A stretch of 64,000 nucleotides of DNA from Lachnospiraceae bacterium (GCA_015056725.1 SVFS01000006.1:1-64000); one strand, 5' to 3'; positions 10,066-20,492 are shown, counted from the first letter of the stretch. The notes: generated from the sequence alone by a model not told the origin. Numbers and translations are program-made.

Positions 10066-10094
10066 TATTTCCTTATTCCTTTATAAAGATTCTC

Positions 10095-10895
10095 TTATAT
10101 AAATTCATTTACAAATTCATCAACACAGAAGCCATGTACCAAAAATCGTTGATTTCCACTACTTGCACCTGCACAAGTTGATAATGTAACCATCGTGCTG
10201 TATTGCTGTGTTACCGTATTTCCCGCAAAAGCGGAACGTCTGTAGACTCTGTCTACATATGCATCATATTCCTCTTCTGTAGATACGAGTTCATAGCTAT
10301 CGCTCGTGTCTGTTGTCAGATAATAGGAAAAAATCTGATATTTCAGCACTTCTCCTGTAGGAAGATAAATGTAAAAGTACGGATTTTGTTCGCAAACACC
10401 CTCTTCTTTATAATAGCGTTTCAGTGCACCAAACATTGTGTTGTTTTTCATATTATGTCCGTACAGGAACGTATTAAAATCGTAAAAATCCGGTGTGTTT
10501 TCATAATCCATAAAAATCGCACCACTGGAATTTACCTGTTTTTCCACAGTATGATCCAGATAATAATCATTATCTACTGTCTGTACAATCGGATAAGATA
10601 TCCCTACTCCCTCTACATACAGCCAGCCGAGTACATCCGGATTCAATGTCTGTAATGCCTCAAAATCAATATTCAATTTTGGATATGGACTTTGTTCTGT
10701 TATCGCTACCGCATCGTCATTTTCTGCCAAAACAGTTTCCGGTGTTTCTTTCTGCACATAAGTTGCTTCCAGACTTTCATACTCTGCTTCCGCCTGATTA
10801 TATTGTCTGGTTTCCAAAAACAACTGGTACCCTGAAAAGACAAATACTGCCACAAGAACAATCAGTACAATTTTCTTTATCTTCTCTTTTGACAT
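10095..10895 (-). CDS. srtB: Class B sortase
   Basis: TFLYGHNMKNNTMFGALKRY and catalytic TLSTC; N-terminal TM. Confidence 0.9.
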   Translation of the reverse strand: MSKEKIKKIVLIVLVAVFVFSGYQLFLETRQYNQAEAEYESLEATYVQKETPETVLAENDDAVAITEQSPYPKLNIDFEALQTLNPDVLGWLYVEGVGISYPIVQTVDNDYYLDHTVEKQVNSSGAIFMDYENTPDFYDFNTFLYGHNMKNNTMFGALKRYYKEEGVCEQNPYFYIYLPTGEVLKYQIFSYYLTTDTSDSYELVSTEEEYDAYVDRVYRRSAFAGNTVTQQYSTMVTLSTCAGASSGNQRFLVHGFCVDEFVNEFI

Positions 10896-11398
10896 TAATT
10901 TTTACCGCAGCACTTTTTATACTTTTTACCACTTCCGCATGGACATGGATCATTTGGATACACTTTTTCTTCTTTAACAACTGTTGTCGAAGATTTCTGT
11001 TCTTTATATAAAGCTTTTCTTGTTTCTTCATCAAAGATAGCTTCCCATTCTTCTAATTCATATAACCAGTCAGCACCTGCTGCCACCATATTTTTATAAA
11101 GAAGTTCTTTGTCAAAACCAAGATTAACAACAGTATCTTCTTCCATTTCTTCAATAGGATTTGCTTCTTTTAAGCTATCATTGATACCATCCAGAAAACC
11201 TGTCATTGTCAAAATCGTAACACCAAACTTGTCCGCAAGTTCTTTTACGGTACCTGTCACTACTTCATCCGGTTTCTGTAAAAGTTCTGCATAAATATTT
11301 TTTTCATCATCAAAATATTTCTGCCACATTCTCTGTAAATCGCCTTTGTTTGTTGTTTCAGAATATGCAGCGTCTCTCCACTGTTTTAATAAAGCCAT
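10895..11398 (-). CDS. SEC-C metal-binding domain protein
   Basis: C-terminal [24 protein letters not shown] overlap with srtB. Confidence 0.88.
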   Translation of the reverse strand: MALLKQWRDAAYSETTNKGDLQRMWQKYFDDEKNIYAELLQKPDEVVTGTVKELADKFGVTILTMTGFLDGINDSLKEANPIEEMEEDTVVNLGFDKELLYKNMVAAGADWLYELEEWEAIFDEETRKALYKEQKSSTTVVKEEKVYPNDPCPCGSGKKYKKCCGKN

Positions 11399-11474
11399 AA
11401 TCATTACCACCTTTACTTTTAATTCTTATTCAGATTAGTATTCAGTATATATCATAAACCACCTTTTTCGCAAT

Positions 11475-11508
11475 ACAAAAAGCACTCCTGTTAGGAAGTG
11501 CTTTTTGT
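11475..11508 (-). terminator. Rho-independent terminator after CAP-domain gene
   Basis: ACAAAAAGCACT...AGTGCTTTTTGT perfect 12-bp inverted repeat. Confidence 0.8.
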
Positions 11509-11551
11509 AAAGTTTCAGCCACGCTCTATGTACACTAAAATCTAGTAGGTT

Positions 11552-12115
11552 TTAGTAACCAAATTCCTGTGCCCAGTACCATTTTCCATCGTCTGCTTTA
11601 TATACAGCAATGCCTAATGTTTTGAAGCCAGGTTCCATGATGTTAGCTTTGTGTGTAGGAGAAGCCATCCATGCTTTTACAGCTGCATCTGCAGAAGAAT
11701 AACCTTTTGCAAGATTTTCGCCATACATAAGATTGCTGTTAACTGTCCACCAATCGCTTCCATCCGGTCTGGTATGAGAAAACGTTCCTACGATTTCCTG
11801 TGCTCTTACACCTGCTGCCATTGCAAGTCCATCTGACCACGCAAGTGCCGAAAGTCCTGCTGCTGCTCTTTCCTTATTAGATAATGCAAGTGCTTCCTGT
11901 GCTGCCTGCTGTAATGCCGGGTCCTGTAAAGACAACGAACCAGCAAGTGCAATTGCTTCATCATCAATATAAATGATATCGTCATCTTCTTCGGATACTA
12001 CCCTTGCAACTGCATCGCCTGTGATTTCGCCTTTTGCTTTTCCACAAGCTACACAACTGAGCATAGTAACTGCCACGAGCGATAAGCAAAGAATTTTCTG
12101 AATTCTGCTCCTCAT
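11552..12115 (-). CDS. CAP/SCP-domain lipoprotein
   Basis: Lipobox LSCVACGKA; NKERAAAGLSALAWSDGLAMAAGVRAQEI...FSHTRPDGSDWW...GENLAKGYSSADAAVKAWMASPTHKANIM. Confidence 0.92.
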   Translation of the reverse strand: MRSRIQKILCLSLVAVTMLSCVACGKAKGEITGDAVARVVSEEDDDIIYIDDEAIALAGSLSLQDPALQQAAQEALALSNKERAAAGLSALAWSDGLAMAAGVRAQEIVGTFSHTRPDGSDWWTVNSNLMYGENLAKGYSSADAAVKAWMASPTHKANIMEPGFKTLGIAVYKADDGKWYWAQEFGY

Positions 12116-12194
12116 CTCAATTCCTCCTTTTATGGTTTACTGCCGACACTATGTCGGCATATAATACCCTTCATAATATAAGACACCCACAAAA

Positions 12195-12229
12195 TAACAA
12201 AAAGCCCAATTTTTTTCAAACCAGGCCTT
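12195..12229 (-). terminator. Intrinsic terminator between riboswitch aptamer and CAP-domain gene (expression platform)
   Basis: Minus strand AAGGCCTGGTTTGAAAAAAATTGGGCTT stem (one bulge, G-U pairs) followed by TTTTTGTTATTTT. Confidence 0.7.
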
Positions 12230-12257
12230 AAAAATCATAAATTTTTATTTGATTCCC

Positions 12258-12338
12258 ATTCGGCAACTGGCTATCCACCTATTTGGTTAGGACCCTTTAG
12301 CTTTGCGTCACTGCCTTCCGACAGCTTTGCCCATTACT
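12258..12338 (-). ncRNA. Cyclic di-GMP-I (GEMM-I) riboswitch aptamer
   Basis: Minus strand: GGGCAAAGCTGTCGGAAGGCAGTGACGCAAAGCTAAAGGGTCCTAACCAAATAGGTGGATAGCCAGTTGCC; GGGCAAA, GACGCAAAGC and GGT-GGATAGCCAG-TTGCC are GEMM-I signatures. Confidence 0.93.
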
Positions 12339-12455
12339 ACTTAGTTATAATTATAGTACAATATGTAAGAAAGAAATACAAGTACTTCACGTAATTTTCT
12401 TTCATTTTTTTACATTTTATGATATGTTAATATAACACTATTTCAGGAGGTCATC

Positions 12456-12650
12456 ATGAATTTAGATAAGCTCAAAAAATACGTTGCTATCGGGACAGTT
12501 GTTGTCCTTGTATTACTTTATATTGTCACATTTGTACTATCTATCGTCGATTCATCCGCATCAGGCAGTCTGTTTATTGCAAGTCTGTTTGCTACGGTTA
12601 CCTTACCCATCATTGTATGGGTTATTCTGCTTCTTGCGAAGCGAAAATAA
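12456..12650 (+). CDS. Small hypothetical membrane protein (64 aa, two TM)
   Basis: AGGAGG RBS 7 nt upstream of ATG; two hydrophobic helices. Confidence 0.7.
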   Translation: MNLDKLKKYVAIGTVVVLVLLYIVTFVLSIVDSSASGSLFIASLFATVTLPIIVWVILLLAKRK

Positions 12651-13521
12651 TATCAAGAAGTCCTTGTGCAGCAGAAGATACCGGTCTTCTGCTGTCTGCA
12701 ACTACACAGAATTTTCTTTGCGGAATCGGTTTTGCAAACTGCAATTCAAATAAATTTCCTGCTTTAATCTCTTCATCCGCAAAGCTTTTCATAACCATGC
12801 CGACTCCAAGATTTCTCAGAGCAAACTGTACAATCATATCACTCGTAGCCAGTTCAAATTCCGGAGACAATACCACATTTTCTTTTGCTAGAAACTCATC
12901 TACATAAGCTCTACTGCTTGTTTTTCCTTCCAAAGAAATAATTGGCAGTTTTCCCAATTGTTCAAAAGAAATAATCTTTCCTTTTAATTCTTCAAATTTT
13001 CTTCCGCATACAAAAGTATCCTGAATATCTTTTACACAACGCACCTGGACATGCTCTTGTATTTCAAACGGTGTGGATACTACACCGAAATCTATTTTAC
13101 CATTTTCCAGATATTCCAATGTTTCCGGTGACGGAGCATTTGTTACCACTACTTTGATTTTCGGATACGCTTCATGGAATTTTTCCAGATATGGAAGCAA
13201 AAAGAAACGCAGCGTCATATCACTGGCACCAATATGAATTTCTCCCGCTTCTAAATTCGTCATCTCTGCCAGTTTCTTTTCTCCGAGTATAATCTGCTCA
13301 TATCCCTGAGAAACATAGCTAAAAAGCACTTCTCCTTCCTGCGTCAATTTTACTCCTTTCGGAGTCCTTGCAAAAAGCATCGTTCCAAGCTGCTTTTCCA
13401 GCTGTTTCAAAGACTGGCTTACTGCCGGCTGTGAAATATTCAGTTTCGTTGCCGCATCGGTAATTCGTCCCAGCTTGGCAACATAATAAAACACTTTATA
13501 ATATTCTAAATTTGTTGTCAT
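12622..13521 (-). CDS. LysR family transcriptional regulator
   Basis: YYKVFYYVAKLGRITDAATKLNISQPAVSQSLKQLEKQLG HTH. Confidence 0.95.
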   Translation of the reverse strand: MTTNLEYYKVFYYVAKLGRITDAATKLNISQPAVSQSLKQLEKQLGTMLFARTPKGVKLTQEGEVLFSYVSQGYEQIILGEKKLAEMTNLEAGEIHIGASDMTLRFFLLPYLEKFHEAYPKIKVVVTNAPSPETLEYLENGKIDFGVVSTPFEIQEHVQVRCVKDIQDTFVCGRKFEELKGKIISFEQLGKLPIISLEGKTSSRAYVDEFLAKENVVLSPEFELATSDMIVQFALRNLGVGMVMKSFADEEIKAGNLFELQFAKPIPQRKFCVVADSRRPVSSAAQGLLDIIFASQEAE

Positions 13522-13558
13522 TTCCTAACTCTCTTTTCAGATGTAAAATAACGGTTAT

Positions 13559-14764
13559 CTATTTCTCCTGACGTTCGTAAATCCCTATCATATCCAGTAT
13601 TTCCTGTGCATATTGCGGATATTGCTTACTGATTTCCGTAATTTCATCTTTTGCGGTCTTTGCCAGTTTCTGATTATGCTCCATCTGCTCACGGAGTGCC
13701 TGTCTGTTCGTAATCAGCCCATGCCTTAACTCTACCATTTCTTTTGGATCGATAATAGCTGCTGTCTGATGAAGCCATACACTCGTATCCTTGATGCGGG
13801 ATGTTCTTAACAATCTAAGCAAATCTTTTTGGTAGAAAGTATAATCCTGTTGCGCCCTCTGCAGTTTCTCCCGTTCTTCTTTTTCCTCTACATAATCGTT
13901 CCAGCGTTTTTGCAATTCTTTAGAATTCTGGGCATGGTATTTCATCTGTAAATAATTCTGAAGGTTCTTATTATTTACATACCGTATTTTCACACGGTTC
14001 AGTAATGTAATGATACGGTTCAAATCTCTTTCCACAATATCAATTTCTTTTTGTGCATCCGTATGCTTTATAAACAATCGGATAATGAGCAATGCCATAA
14101 CACATACAATCAGTACATAGCCAAGCTTTGTATCAAATTCAAGCAGCAGCTGGAGAATAAATAAAAGTGCCAGGCATCCTGCCATTGCAAAAAAGCAGAC
14201 AAATGCCAAACCTTTATAGTTTTCTACTTCCTCCCACAGCTCGTTTAGACGATACTGATATGCCATTTTTTCGCCATTTAATCTACGCAGATCACTTTTC
14301 ACCTTTTTGTGATATTCTTCTGTTTCGCTAAGCTTTGCGATTCCGTCCGATATTTGTTCTTCCAGCGCTTCCATATCTTTGAACTGCTCGTCCGTCATAT
14401 GCTTCTTTCTCTGATAAGACGCTGTATCTGTATCAATCCTTGTGATATGCCCTGCCGTTTCTTTTATTTCATTTAAAATGTAATCCGGAAGTCGCTCCAG
14501 CTCTTCAATATCTGTCAGTCTGGAAGTTACAATACTATATTCGTAATGCAGCTGCTCCAGTTCCTTTTCCGCATCCTTCATTTGTTGAAGACACCCTGTA
14601 ATATATTGCTTTCTCTGCTCACTGTCATGTATTTTCAAATGCGTACGCTCGAAAACAATATCCTCCCAGTCCGGTTCTCCATCCGGCTGCATAGACAGGA
14701 CTTGACCTAATTTGGTTCTTATTCCGTTATTTTTCCGTTTAAACAAATTCTGAAAAAAACTCAT
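13559..14764 (-). CDS. Coiled-coil protein with two central TM helices, unknown function
   Basis: Start MSFFQNLFKRKNN at 14764 (ATGA overlap with upstream gene); TM pair LAFVCFFAMAGCLALLFILQLLLEF / YVLIVCVMALLIIRLF flanked by long coiled coils. Confidence 0.75.
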   Translation of the reverse strand: MSFFQNLFKRKNNGIRTKLGQVLSMQPDGEPDWEDIVFERTHLKIHDSEQRKQYITGCLQQMKDAEKELEQLHYEYSIVTSRLTDIEELERLPDYILNEIKETAGHITRIDTDTASYQRKKHMTDEQFKDMEALEEQISDGIAKLSETEEYHKKVKSDLRRLNGEKMAYQYRLNELWEEVENYKGLAFVCFFAMAGCLALLFILQLLLEFDTKLGYVLIVCVMALLIIRLFIKHTDAQKEIDIVERDLNRIITLLNRVKIRYVNNKNLQNYLQMKYHAQNSKELQKRWNDYVEEKEEREKLQRAQQDYTFYQKDLLRLLRTSRIKDTSVWLHQTAAIIDPKEMVELRHGLITNRQALREQMEHNQKLAKTAKDEITEISKQYPQYAQEILDMIGIYERQEK

Positions 14765-15603
14765 GGTTCTGTAATCATCTCCCGATAATTCCACTTCATC
14801 GTTGCAACTCTTTTAGAGAGTTCGTCATAAAATAGTCTGACATCCTCTGTTTTATATCTTTGGTCAAGTAGTTCTTCTAACTGTTTCTTTTCCTCTGATA
14901 ATACAAATTCATTCTTACATTCTGTCATCCTGCGCTCTAACTCAAGTGACGGCTCATACCACATTTTATGATCTGCTATAAAAGAGATATACTCCTCATC
15001 ACTGTAAAGCATGCGCAGTGCTCCCAGGTACTGTACTTCCGAATCCCGATTCGACGGATCTTCTTCAACCGCCTTCAAGAAGCTCTTAGCAGCTTCTGAA
15101 AAATTAAACAGGCGACACATCGCAACACCCCGGTTATGATAAAGCTTCGAACGTTCCATCGGAGATAACGATCTCATCTCATCCAATATGGAATCATATT
15201 CTGTAACGGCATGTGCATATCTGCCATTTAACACTAAATGATCCGCATAATTTTTTCGTTTTGTACAGATATCCATATCTGCACTCTCCCGAAACAGTTC
15301 TTCTACCTCCCGCTGCTCCTGTTCATTACCATAATGCACATAGTTCAGCACAATTCCCACAAGTGCACTCGGAGACCCCTTTTGATGAACAAGTGTATAC
15401 ATAGATTTTGCCAGGTCTGACAAGCCGCATTCCTCATCTACCCACTTTGCCAATTCGAGACTTACAATACTTTTATCCAGAAGAAACGCATTATTACAGA
15501 AAACATAACAAAGTTCTTCTATACAATATACATTTACGTCCACGTGCGGAATGTGAAACGGTTTTTCTGCATAATTGCCTACTGCTTCAATCAGTTTTCC
15601 CAT
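14761..15603 (-). CDS. TPR-like protein, unknown function
   Basis: KLYHNRGVAMCRLFNFSEAAKSFLKAVEEDPSNRD TPR unit. Confidence 0.8.
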   Translation of the reverse strand: MGKLIEAVGNYAEKPFHIPHVDVNVYCIEELCYVFCNNAFLLDKSIVSLELAKWVDEECGLSDLAKSMYTLVHQKGSPSALVGIVLNYVHYGNEQEQREVEELFRESADMDICTKRKNYADHLVLNGRYAHAVTEYDSILDEMRSLSPMERSKLYHNRGVAMCRLFNFSEAAKSFLKAVEEDPSNRDSEVQYLGALRMLYSDEEYISFIADHKMWYEPSLELERRMTECKNEFVLSEEKKQLEELLDQRYKTEDVRLFYDELSKRVATMKWNYREMITEP

Positions 15604-15625
15604 TACGTTCTCCTTTCATTATATT

Positions 15626-16930
15626 TTAAGTCAGTATAATCGTCTTTTTCCAAACCTGATGTGTCGGTTTTACGATTTCACCAAACCCCAAGTCTTCTAC
15701 TTCTATTTGTACTGTCTGTACATCTGTCATGCTGGCACTAAGCTCTAACCTGGTTGTTTTTTTCGGGCGTTCCGGTAAGCCCTCCAAGGTAATCTCTTCA
15801 TAAATAACAGGATATTTACCGCCTGCCTGCTGGGTTGCCCTGATATTCGTTAGCGGTGTTATCGCTACATATATTTTATTGCCGCTTTCCAAATAAAATT
15901 GGCATTTTGCTTTTGCATCATACCAGTTCACACCGGCATCCAGTAAGGTTTTATAGGACTCCCTTCCCTCTCGTATCATCTGAATTCCCAGATTGGATTT
16001 CAGTTTCTGTACGCCTAAAAAAACATATTCTTTTCCGCGCTTTGATGGACATAAACGCTCTACTGCCCCATAAGCCGCCCCTTTGCTATATAAATTATTT
16101 CCTTTAAAGGTTCTGCGGCCTCCTTTGCATAAAAAGCGCAAAGACACATCCATACTGTCCTGCTTAAAACCGTCTCCAATCAGAAAAACTACAGAAACTT
16201 CACGTCCGTACATAACGGATGCTGCCACTTCATAAAACTCCTGATCCATAGAGTTTTCATCTGCAATCGGAAATTGCGAAAAATCCGCTTCGCAGGAAAA
16301 TGTAACTGTCGGAATGGTTCTCTTATTGCATTCTAAGATATATGCAGTCATCTTATCCTTCTGCATATCAAATATCACCGGTTCGCCTGTCCACAATTCT
16401 GCCGGCTGGTGGAGCATGTAATAATAAAAACTTTCTTTATAGCTTTGGAAAAATATCCGTTCCGTCTTTAGTCCAAGTCCTGCTACTACCTGTTCAAGCA
16501 CCGATACAATCGGACCATCCAAATCCCTTACGGTAATTACGAGTATTTCTATCTTATCTAAAGAAGCCTGCATACTAAATAAGCCAAAGCTTCTTTTCAC
16601 AAACAATGTCAGCAACGCAACCGGATCATACTCTCTGTCTTCAATCTCTACCATTTCTCCCCGGCAGGCTTTTTCCAGCAGTCCGGTAACTAACGTACCC
16701 TCCTTCATGTCTGCCACACGCAAAGCTTCTTTTCCATAAAACCACTGACTTACTTCCATTCGCTTGCAAAGCACGGTAGGAATATTGTACTGCTCCGAAC
16801 CGGCTACAACAGGAATCGTTTCTGCTGCCGGATTTACCAGACTGCAATAGCTGATCTGCGACTCATATTCCCCCAGGTCATAGCCTACCATATAACGATT
16901 ATTCTTTTTTTCCAAACCATCAAACAGCAT
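15626..16930 (-). CDS. Hsp70/actin-fold-like protein (DUF5716-like)
   Basis: N-terminal VGYDLGEYESQISYCS resembles phosphate-1 loop; FLIGDGF...KGNNLYSKGAAYGAV resembles Hsp70 adenosine/connect region. Confidence 0.7.
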   Translation of the reverse strand: MLFDGLEKKNNRYMVGYDLGEYESQISYCSLVNPAAETIPVVAGSEQYNIPTVLCKRMEVSQWFYGKEALRVADMKEGTLVTGLLEKACRGEMVEIEDREYDPVALLTLFVKRSFGLFSMQASLDKIEILVITVRDLDGPIVSVLEQVVAGLGLKTERIFFQSYKESFYYYMLHQPAELWTGEPVIFDMQKDKMTAYILECNKRTIPTVTFSCEADFSQFPIADENSMDQEFYEVAASVMYGREVSVVFLIGDGFKQDSMDVSLRFLCKGGRRTFKGNNLYSKGAAYGAVERLCPSKRGKEYVFLGVQKLKSNLGIQMIREGRESYKTLLDAGVNWYDAKAKCQFYLESGNKIYVAITPLTNIRATQQAGGKYPVIYEEITLEGLPERPKKTTRLELSASMTDVQTVQIEVEDLGFGEIVKPTHQVWKKTIILT

Positions 16931-16934
16931 AGCC

Positions 16935-19900
16935 TTACCTCAATTTGAACAGTTCATTTTGCAGATAATCGGTCTCTGTATACTCCAGCAACATCTGATT
17001 AACTGCTTCATAGTCTTGTAATGTTTCCGATATAACAACATCATTAAGCATTTCAAAACGTGTTGATACGATAGAGTGTCCTATATCATTACGGGAAACA
17101 CTGTCGCTTTCTGTAAGCTCTGCATTTCCATCTCGCTCTTCCGTAATGTAATAAAACAGCTTCTCACCAAAGAAAAGCACAAACATGCTGCAGCACACCC
17201 CGCCATACATGTCCTTCATTTCCATCGTATGATATTCTCCGCCTTTATTTTCTTTGTGTTCAATCATATAATGAATGATTGCCTTTGTTCCCGGTTTTGT
17301 TTTGTATTCAATGATGGTCTTATCCAAAAACCTCGTCATAAACGGGAACATATCCGCATAATCCGCATAATACGCTAAAACACAGCCTTCCCTCGTTAGC
17401 TCTTTCAGACATCTTTTTAACAGCGGTCTCTGTATCTGTGTGATTTTTTCCTTATGCTCCGCAAAATATTTTGTGTATGCAAGCAGACATACCTTCTGCA
17501 TTTTGTGTCCAAGAAGCAGTAGTCTTTGTACATCTTCAAACACCACTTCATTCATGAGCTTATCTTTTACAAAATAGTCATAGCAGTTTTGTGACAAGAA
17601 CGCGATTTCCAGCGAAATATCCGCAGGACCGGATATATATTTCTTAAAAATATCCATCTTTTCGCCAACAAAACACCCTGTATACAGCATTTGCTTTAAT
17701 ATTTTTTCACTCAATGCATGTACATCCAGTTCTTTCTCTACCGCAGCTTTCCAAATATTCCGAAGCGTTTTTGTACTTCCTTCAAAATGCTCCATCAGAT
17801 ACTGTAATGTAGTCAAATCATACTTTCCACGCTCGAAGCCGTACAGACACATATTTTCCAGCATCGGACTTGGCATTTGCTTTTCAATCATTTTTTTGGC
17901 AAGGCGTACAATCGTTTTCGGCTCTATTGTTCCTATACCGTACTCTAAAATCCATTCTGCTGCTTTTTCAAGATAGCCTCTGAGCACCATGAAACGAATA
18001 ATTTCCATACGCTGAACAGAGGTCAGTTCTGTCGGATGAAGTTTTTCCAAAAATGCATCCAGTTTTTCTATCTGATCCTGGTCGTAATAGAACTGAATCA
18101 GCTTCGGAATCAGAACCTGTCTGTACTCCTGCTGCACCTCTTCACTATCAATAACAGACTCTATACGGCCCACATTATCTGTTGTAATTTCCTGCTCATA
18201 TCGGTCAATTCCGCATAAGCTGACCTGCAAGGAAACCGTTATCTTATCCGCTTCTGTCACAAGTGTTGTCATTTTACCCGGTTGAATCAGACGCTGAATA
18301 TGATACTCTATATTAGATGCATAGCGATTACCGTCTATATCCTCAAACAAGAGCGTATAATCCTCTCCGTATAGAGGTACCATCGCAATATCATCCACTA
18401 TCTCATATTTTCTCTCCGTAAGTTCCATCGGATGATACACAACTATCTTGCGCATCCGTTTATCTACTACCGTTATCTGACATGTATATACAAGCTTCGA
18501 AAGCTTCATCGCAAGCTCCTCGTCAAGCATCTGCGGTGTTACAATTTCTTTATATAAATATGCCAAATCTTTATTTATGCGACCTTCCCGAATCATACGC
18601 AACGTGAATTCTTCTATTTTGAACCGTTGCGTTTCATACAAATCACTATACTCCTGTTTCATTCGTACAAGTGAAGCATATAAATAAGCACATTGTTCAT
18701 AATTAAGAGCATTATTATAAGAAAAGTACATAAATACCATCTTGGGTATTTCTACCACAGACTGTAAATCCATACTTTCCATATAATATTCATATAAACG
18801 TGTAATGCGAAGATTTTTCTTCACTCCTGCTTCATAATATGCAAAATACTCTTTTCCGATTTTGCCGCCTTTCACAAGCATAGAGCAAATACACTGCAGC
18901 GTTTCATCATCCTCCCTTGCTGCATACGCATACTGCATGATTCTGAAAAGACGCGGCGAATACTCTTTTATACGCGGAACCAGATAGTGTAGCTGCATCA
19001 GCATATCATCCGTCAGGAGTTCATGCTTAGCCGCATAAAGAAGCGTTTGTACCTCAAACTCATCCAGCTGCATAAAAAGAGACGGTTCCAGACGCATCAA
19101 AAGCAACGCCTCTATGTAAAATACCGGGCTGTTACAGCCTCTTTCAAACTGCTTTTTAATAAACAGCCATTTCTTTACATAAGACGAACTGTATTCCGGT
19201 GATAAATACAGAAGCAGCCAGGCAATACGCCAATTGTTTGGCTCTATCTCGTAGCTTTGTTCCACTTCTTTTGCAATTTTATTTACGAAAACTTCATCTC
19301 GATTTCTTAACGAATTCAGGTACAAATAATAACACCAAATGTCACTACTCATATCCTTACTCTGCATAATGGCATTTTTGGCATGCTCAAGTACCCACAC
19401 AGCTTCGTTATAACGCTCTTCCGTCATTAAAAGATGCGCATGGAACAGCTTTGGTTCCGGATCTGTGTCATCATACTCTATCCATTTTTCAATCAGCTCA
19501 TAGTTTTTCTGAAGCCATGTTTTGGTGCTGATTTTTTTCATACGGAAAGCACCATAATACTCCATAATCTGAGCTGTCAATCTTTGCTTTTCCTTTTCAA
19601 CAATCTGCGTTTTGGATTTTGCTTCACGCGGACGCATTTCTATCGGCAAACGGATATCAACAGACGTATTTTTGAAGCGCAGTTCTCCATAATTCACACC
19701 ACTATGCACCTTGTCATAGTCTACATAGTAGTAGCACATGCATCTGTTTCCGATAAAATCATCATCGGTCAGACAATCCTTTTCCAAGCGAAGAAAATCT
19801 CCCGATGCTTCCAGTTCAAGATAGGTATACCCCCAGCCATTTCTCGTAATTAACACTTCATGACGTTGTATGTTGCGGTCCTCTTCCAAGCGAATCCTAT

Positions 19901-20492
19901 CTTCATCAACGATAAAATTCACCTTATCCTTTTTATGAATTGCAATCAAAAATTCCTCTACGTTACGCTCGTCAAAATACTGCTTTGACAGTCCAAGATA
20001 TGTACTGTAGTATTTTTTCTCATTATCCGAAAAAATACGGTGAAAATCCGGTGAATAAAATAATTGCACCGCTTCTAGCCAATTACTTTTTGCAAGATTC
20101 GTAAAATGGAACAGATTCTTAATACTTCCAAGACTTGAATCCAATACAAAATGGGATATCATAACCGAAAACGGCAGTGTATATTCACCCTGATTACTGA
20201 TAATGTGGAAATTCCCTTTAATTACATCTCCTTCTTCAAGGCCGGTCCCGTCAAACACAAAAGCGACTTCCTCTGTTGTACCTGAAAAATGCTCCGACAT
20301 GCATTTCATACGACTGTCGGATGAATAGATATAACCTTCTATAATACGGTCTTTTGAACCGGTAATTGTAAAGCTTCCCTCATAAGACTCACCCTGCATC
20401 AGCGTCAGTTCTATTTTAGAACGTGAAAAGTCCAAACTGCCATTATCATATTCAAATTTTCCATCTAATATCCGATTAATTATTTCATTCAT
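16935..20492 (-). CDS. Large helical-solenoid protein with N-terminal beta domains (DUF5717-like), unknown function
   Basis: 1185-1194 aa; N-terminal beta-rich region LTLMQGESYEGSFTITGSKDR...; central alpha-helical repeats; AGGAGG RBS before 20492. Confidence 0.75.
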   Translation of the reverse strand: MNEIINRILDGKFEYDNGSLDFSRSKIELTLMQGESYEGSFTITGSKDRIIEGYIYSSDSRMKCMSEHFSGTTEEVAFVFDGTGLEEGDVIKGNFHIISNQGEYTLPFSVMISHFVLDSSLGSIKNLFHFTNLAKSNWLEAVQLFYSPDFHRIFSDNEKKYYSTYLGLSKQYFDERNVEEFLIAIHKKDKVNFIVDEDRIRLEEDRNIQRHEVLITRNGWGYTYLELEASGDFLRLEKDCLTDDDFIGNRCMCYYYVDYDKVHSGVNYGELRFKNTSVDIRLPIEMRPREAKSKTQIVEKEKQRLTAQIMEYYGAFRMKKISTKTWLQKNYELIEKWIEYDDTDPEPKLFHAHLLMTEERYNEAVWVLEHAKNAIMQSKDMSSDIWCYYLYLNSLRNRDEVFVNKIAKEVEQSYEIEPNNWRIAWLLLYLSPEYSSSYVKKWLFIKKQFERGCNSPVFYIEALLLMRLEPSLFMQLDEFEVQTLLYAAKHELLTDDMLMQLHYLVPRIKEYSPRLFRIMQYAYAAREDDETLQCICSMLVKGGKIGKEYFAYYEAGVKKNLRITRLYEYYMESMDLQSVVEIPKMVFMYFSYNNALNYEQCAYLYASLVRMKQEYSDLYETQRFKIEEFTLRMIREGRINKDLAYLYKEIVTPQMLDEELAMKLSKLVYTCQITVVDKRMRKIVVYHPMELTERKYEIVDDIAMVPLYGEDYTLLFEDIDGNRYASNIEYHIQRLIQPGKMTTLVTEADKITVSLQVSLCGIDRYEQEITTDNVGRIESVIDSEEVQQEYRQVLIPKLIQFYYDQDQIEKLDAFLEKLHPTELTSVQRMEIIRFMVLRGYLEKAAEWILEYGIGTIEPKTIVRLAKKMIEKQMPSPMLENMCLYGFERGKYDLTTLQYLMEHFEGSTKTLRNIWKAAVEKELDVHALSEKILKQMLYTGCFVGEKMDIFKKYISGPADISLEIAFLSQNCYDYFVKDKLMNEVVFEDVQRLLLLGHKMQKVCLLAYTKYFAEHKEKITQIQRPLLKRCLKELTREGCVLAYYADYADMFPFMTRFLDKTIIEYKTKPGTKAIIHYMIEHKENKGGEYHTMEMKDMYGGVCCSMFVLFFGEKLFYYITEERDGNAELTESDSVSRNDIGHSIVSTRFEMLNDVVISETLQDYEAVNQMLLEYTETDYLQNELFKLR

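Noticed and set aside
10095-10895. Pilus locus around the class B sortase
   Set aside because: No LPXTG/NPQTN-type substrate or pilin gene is adjacent; the sortase sits with a SEC-C protein only.
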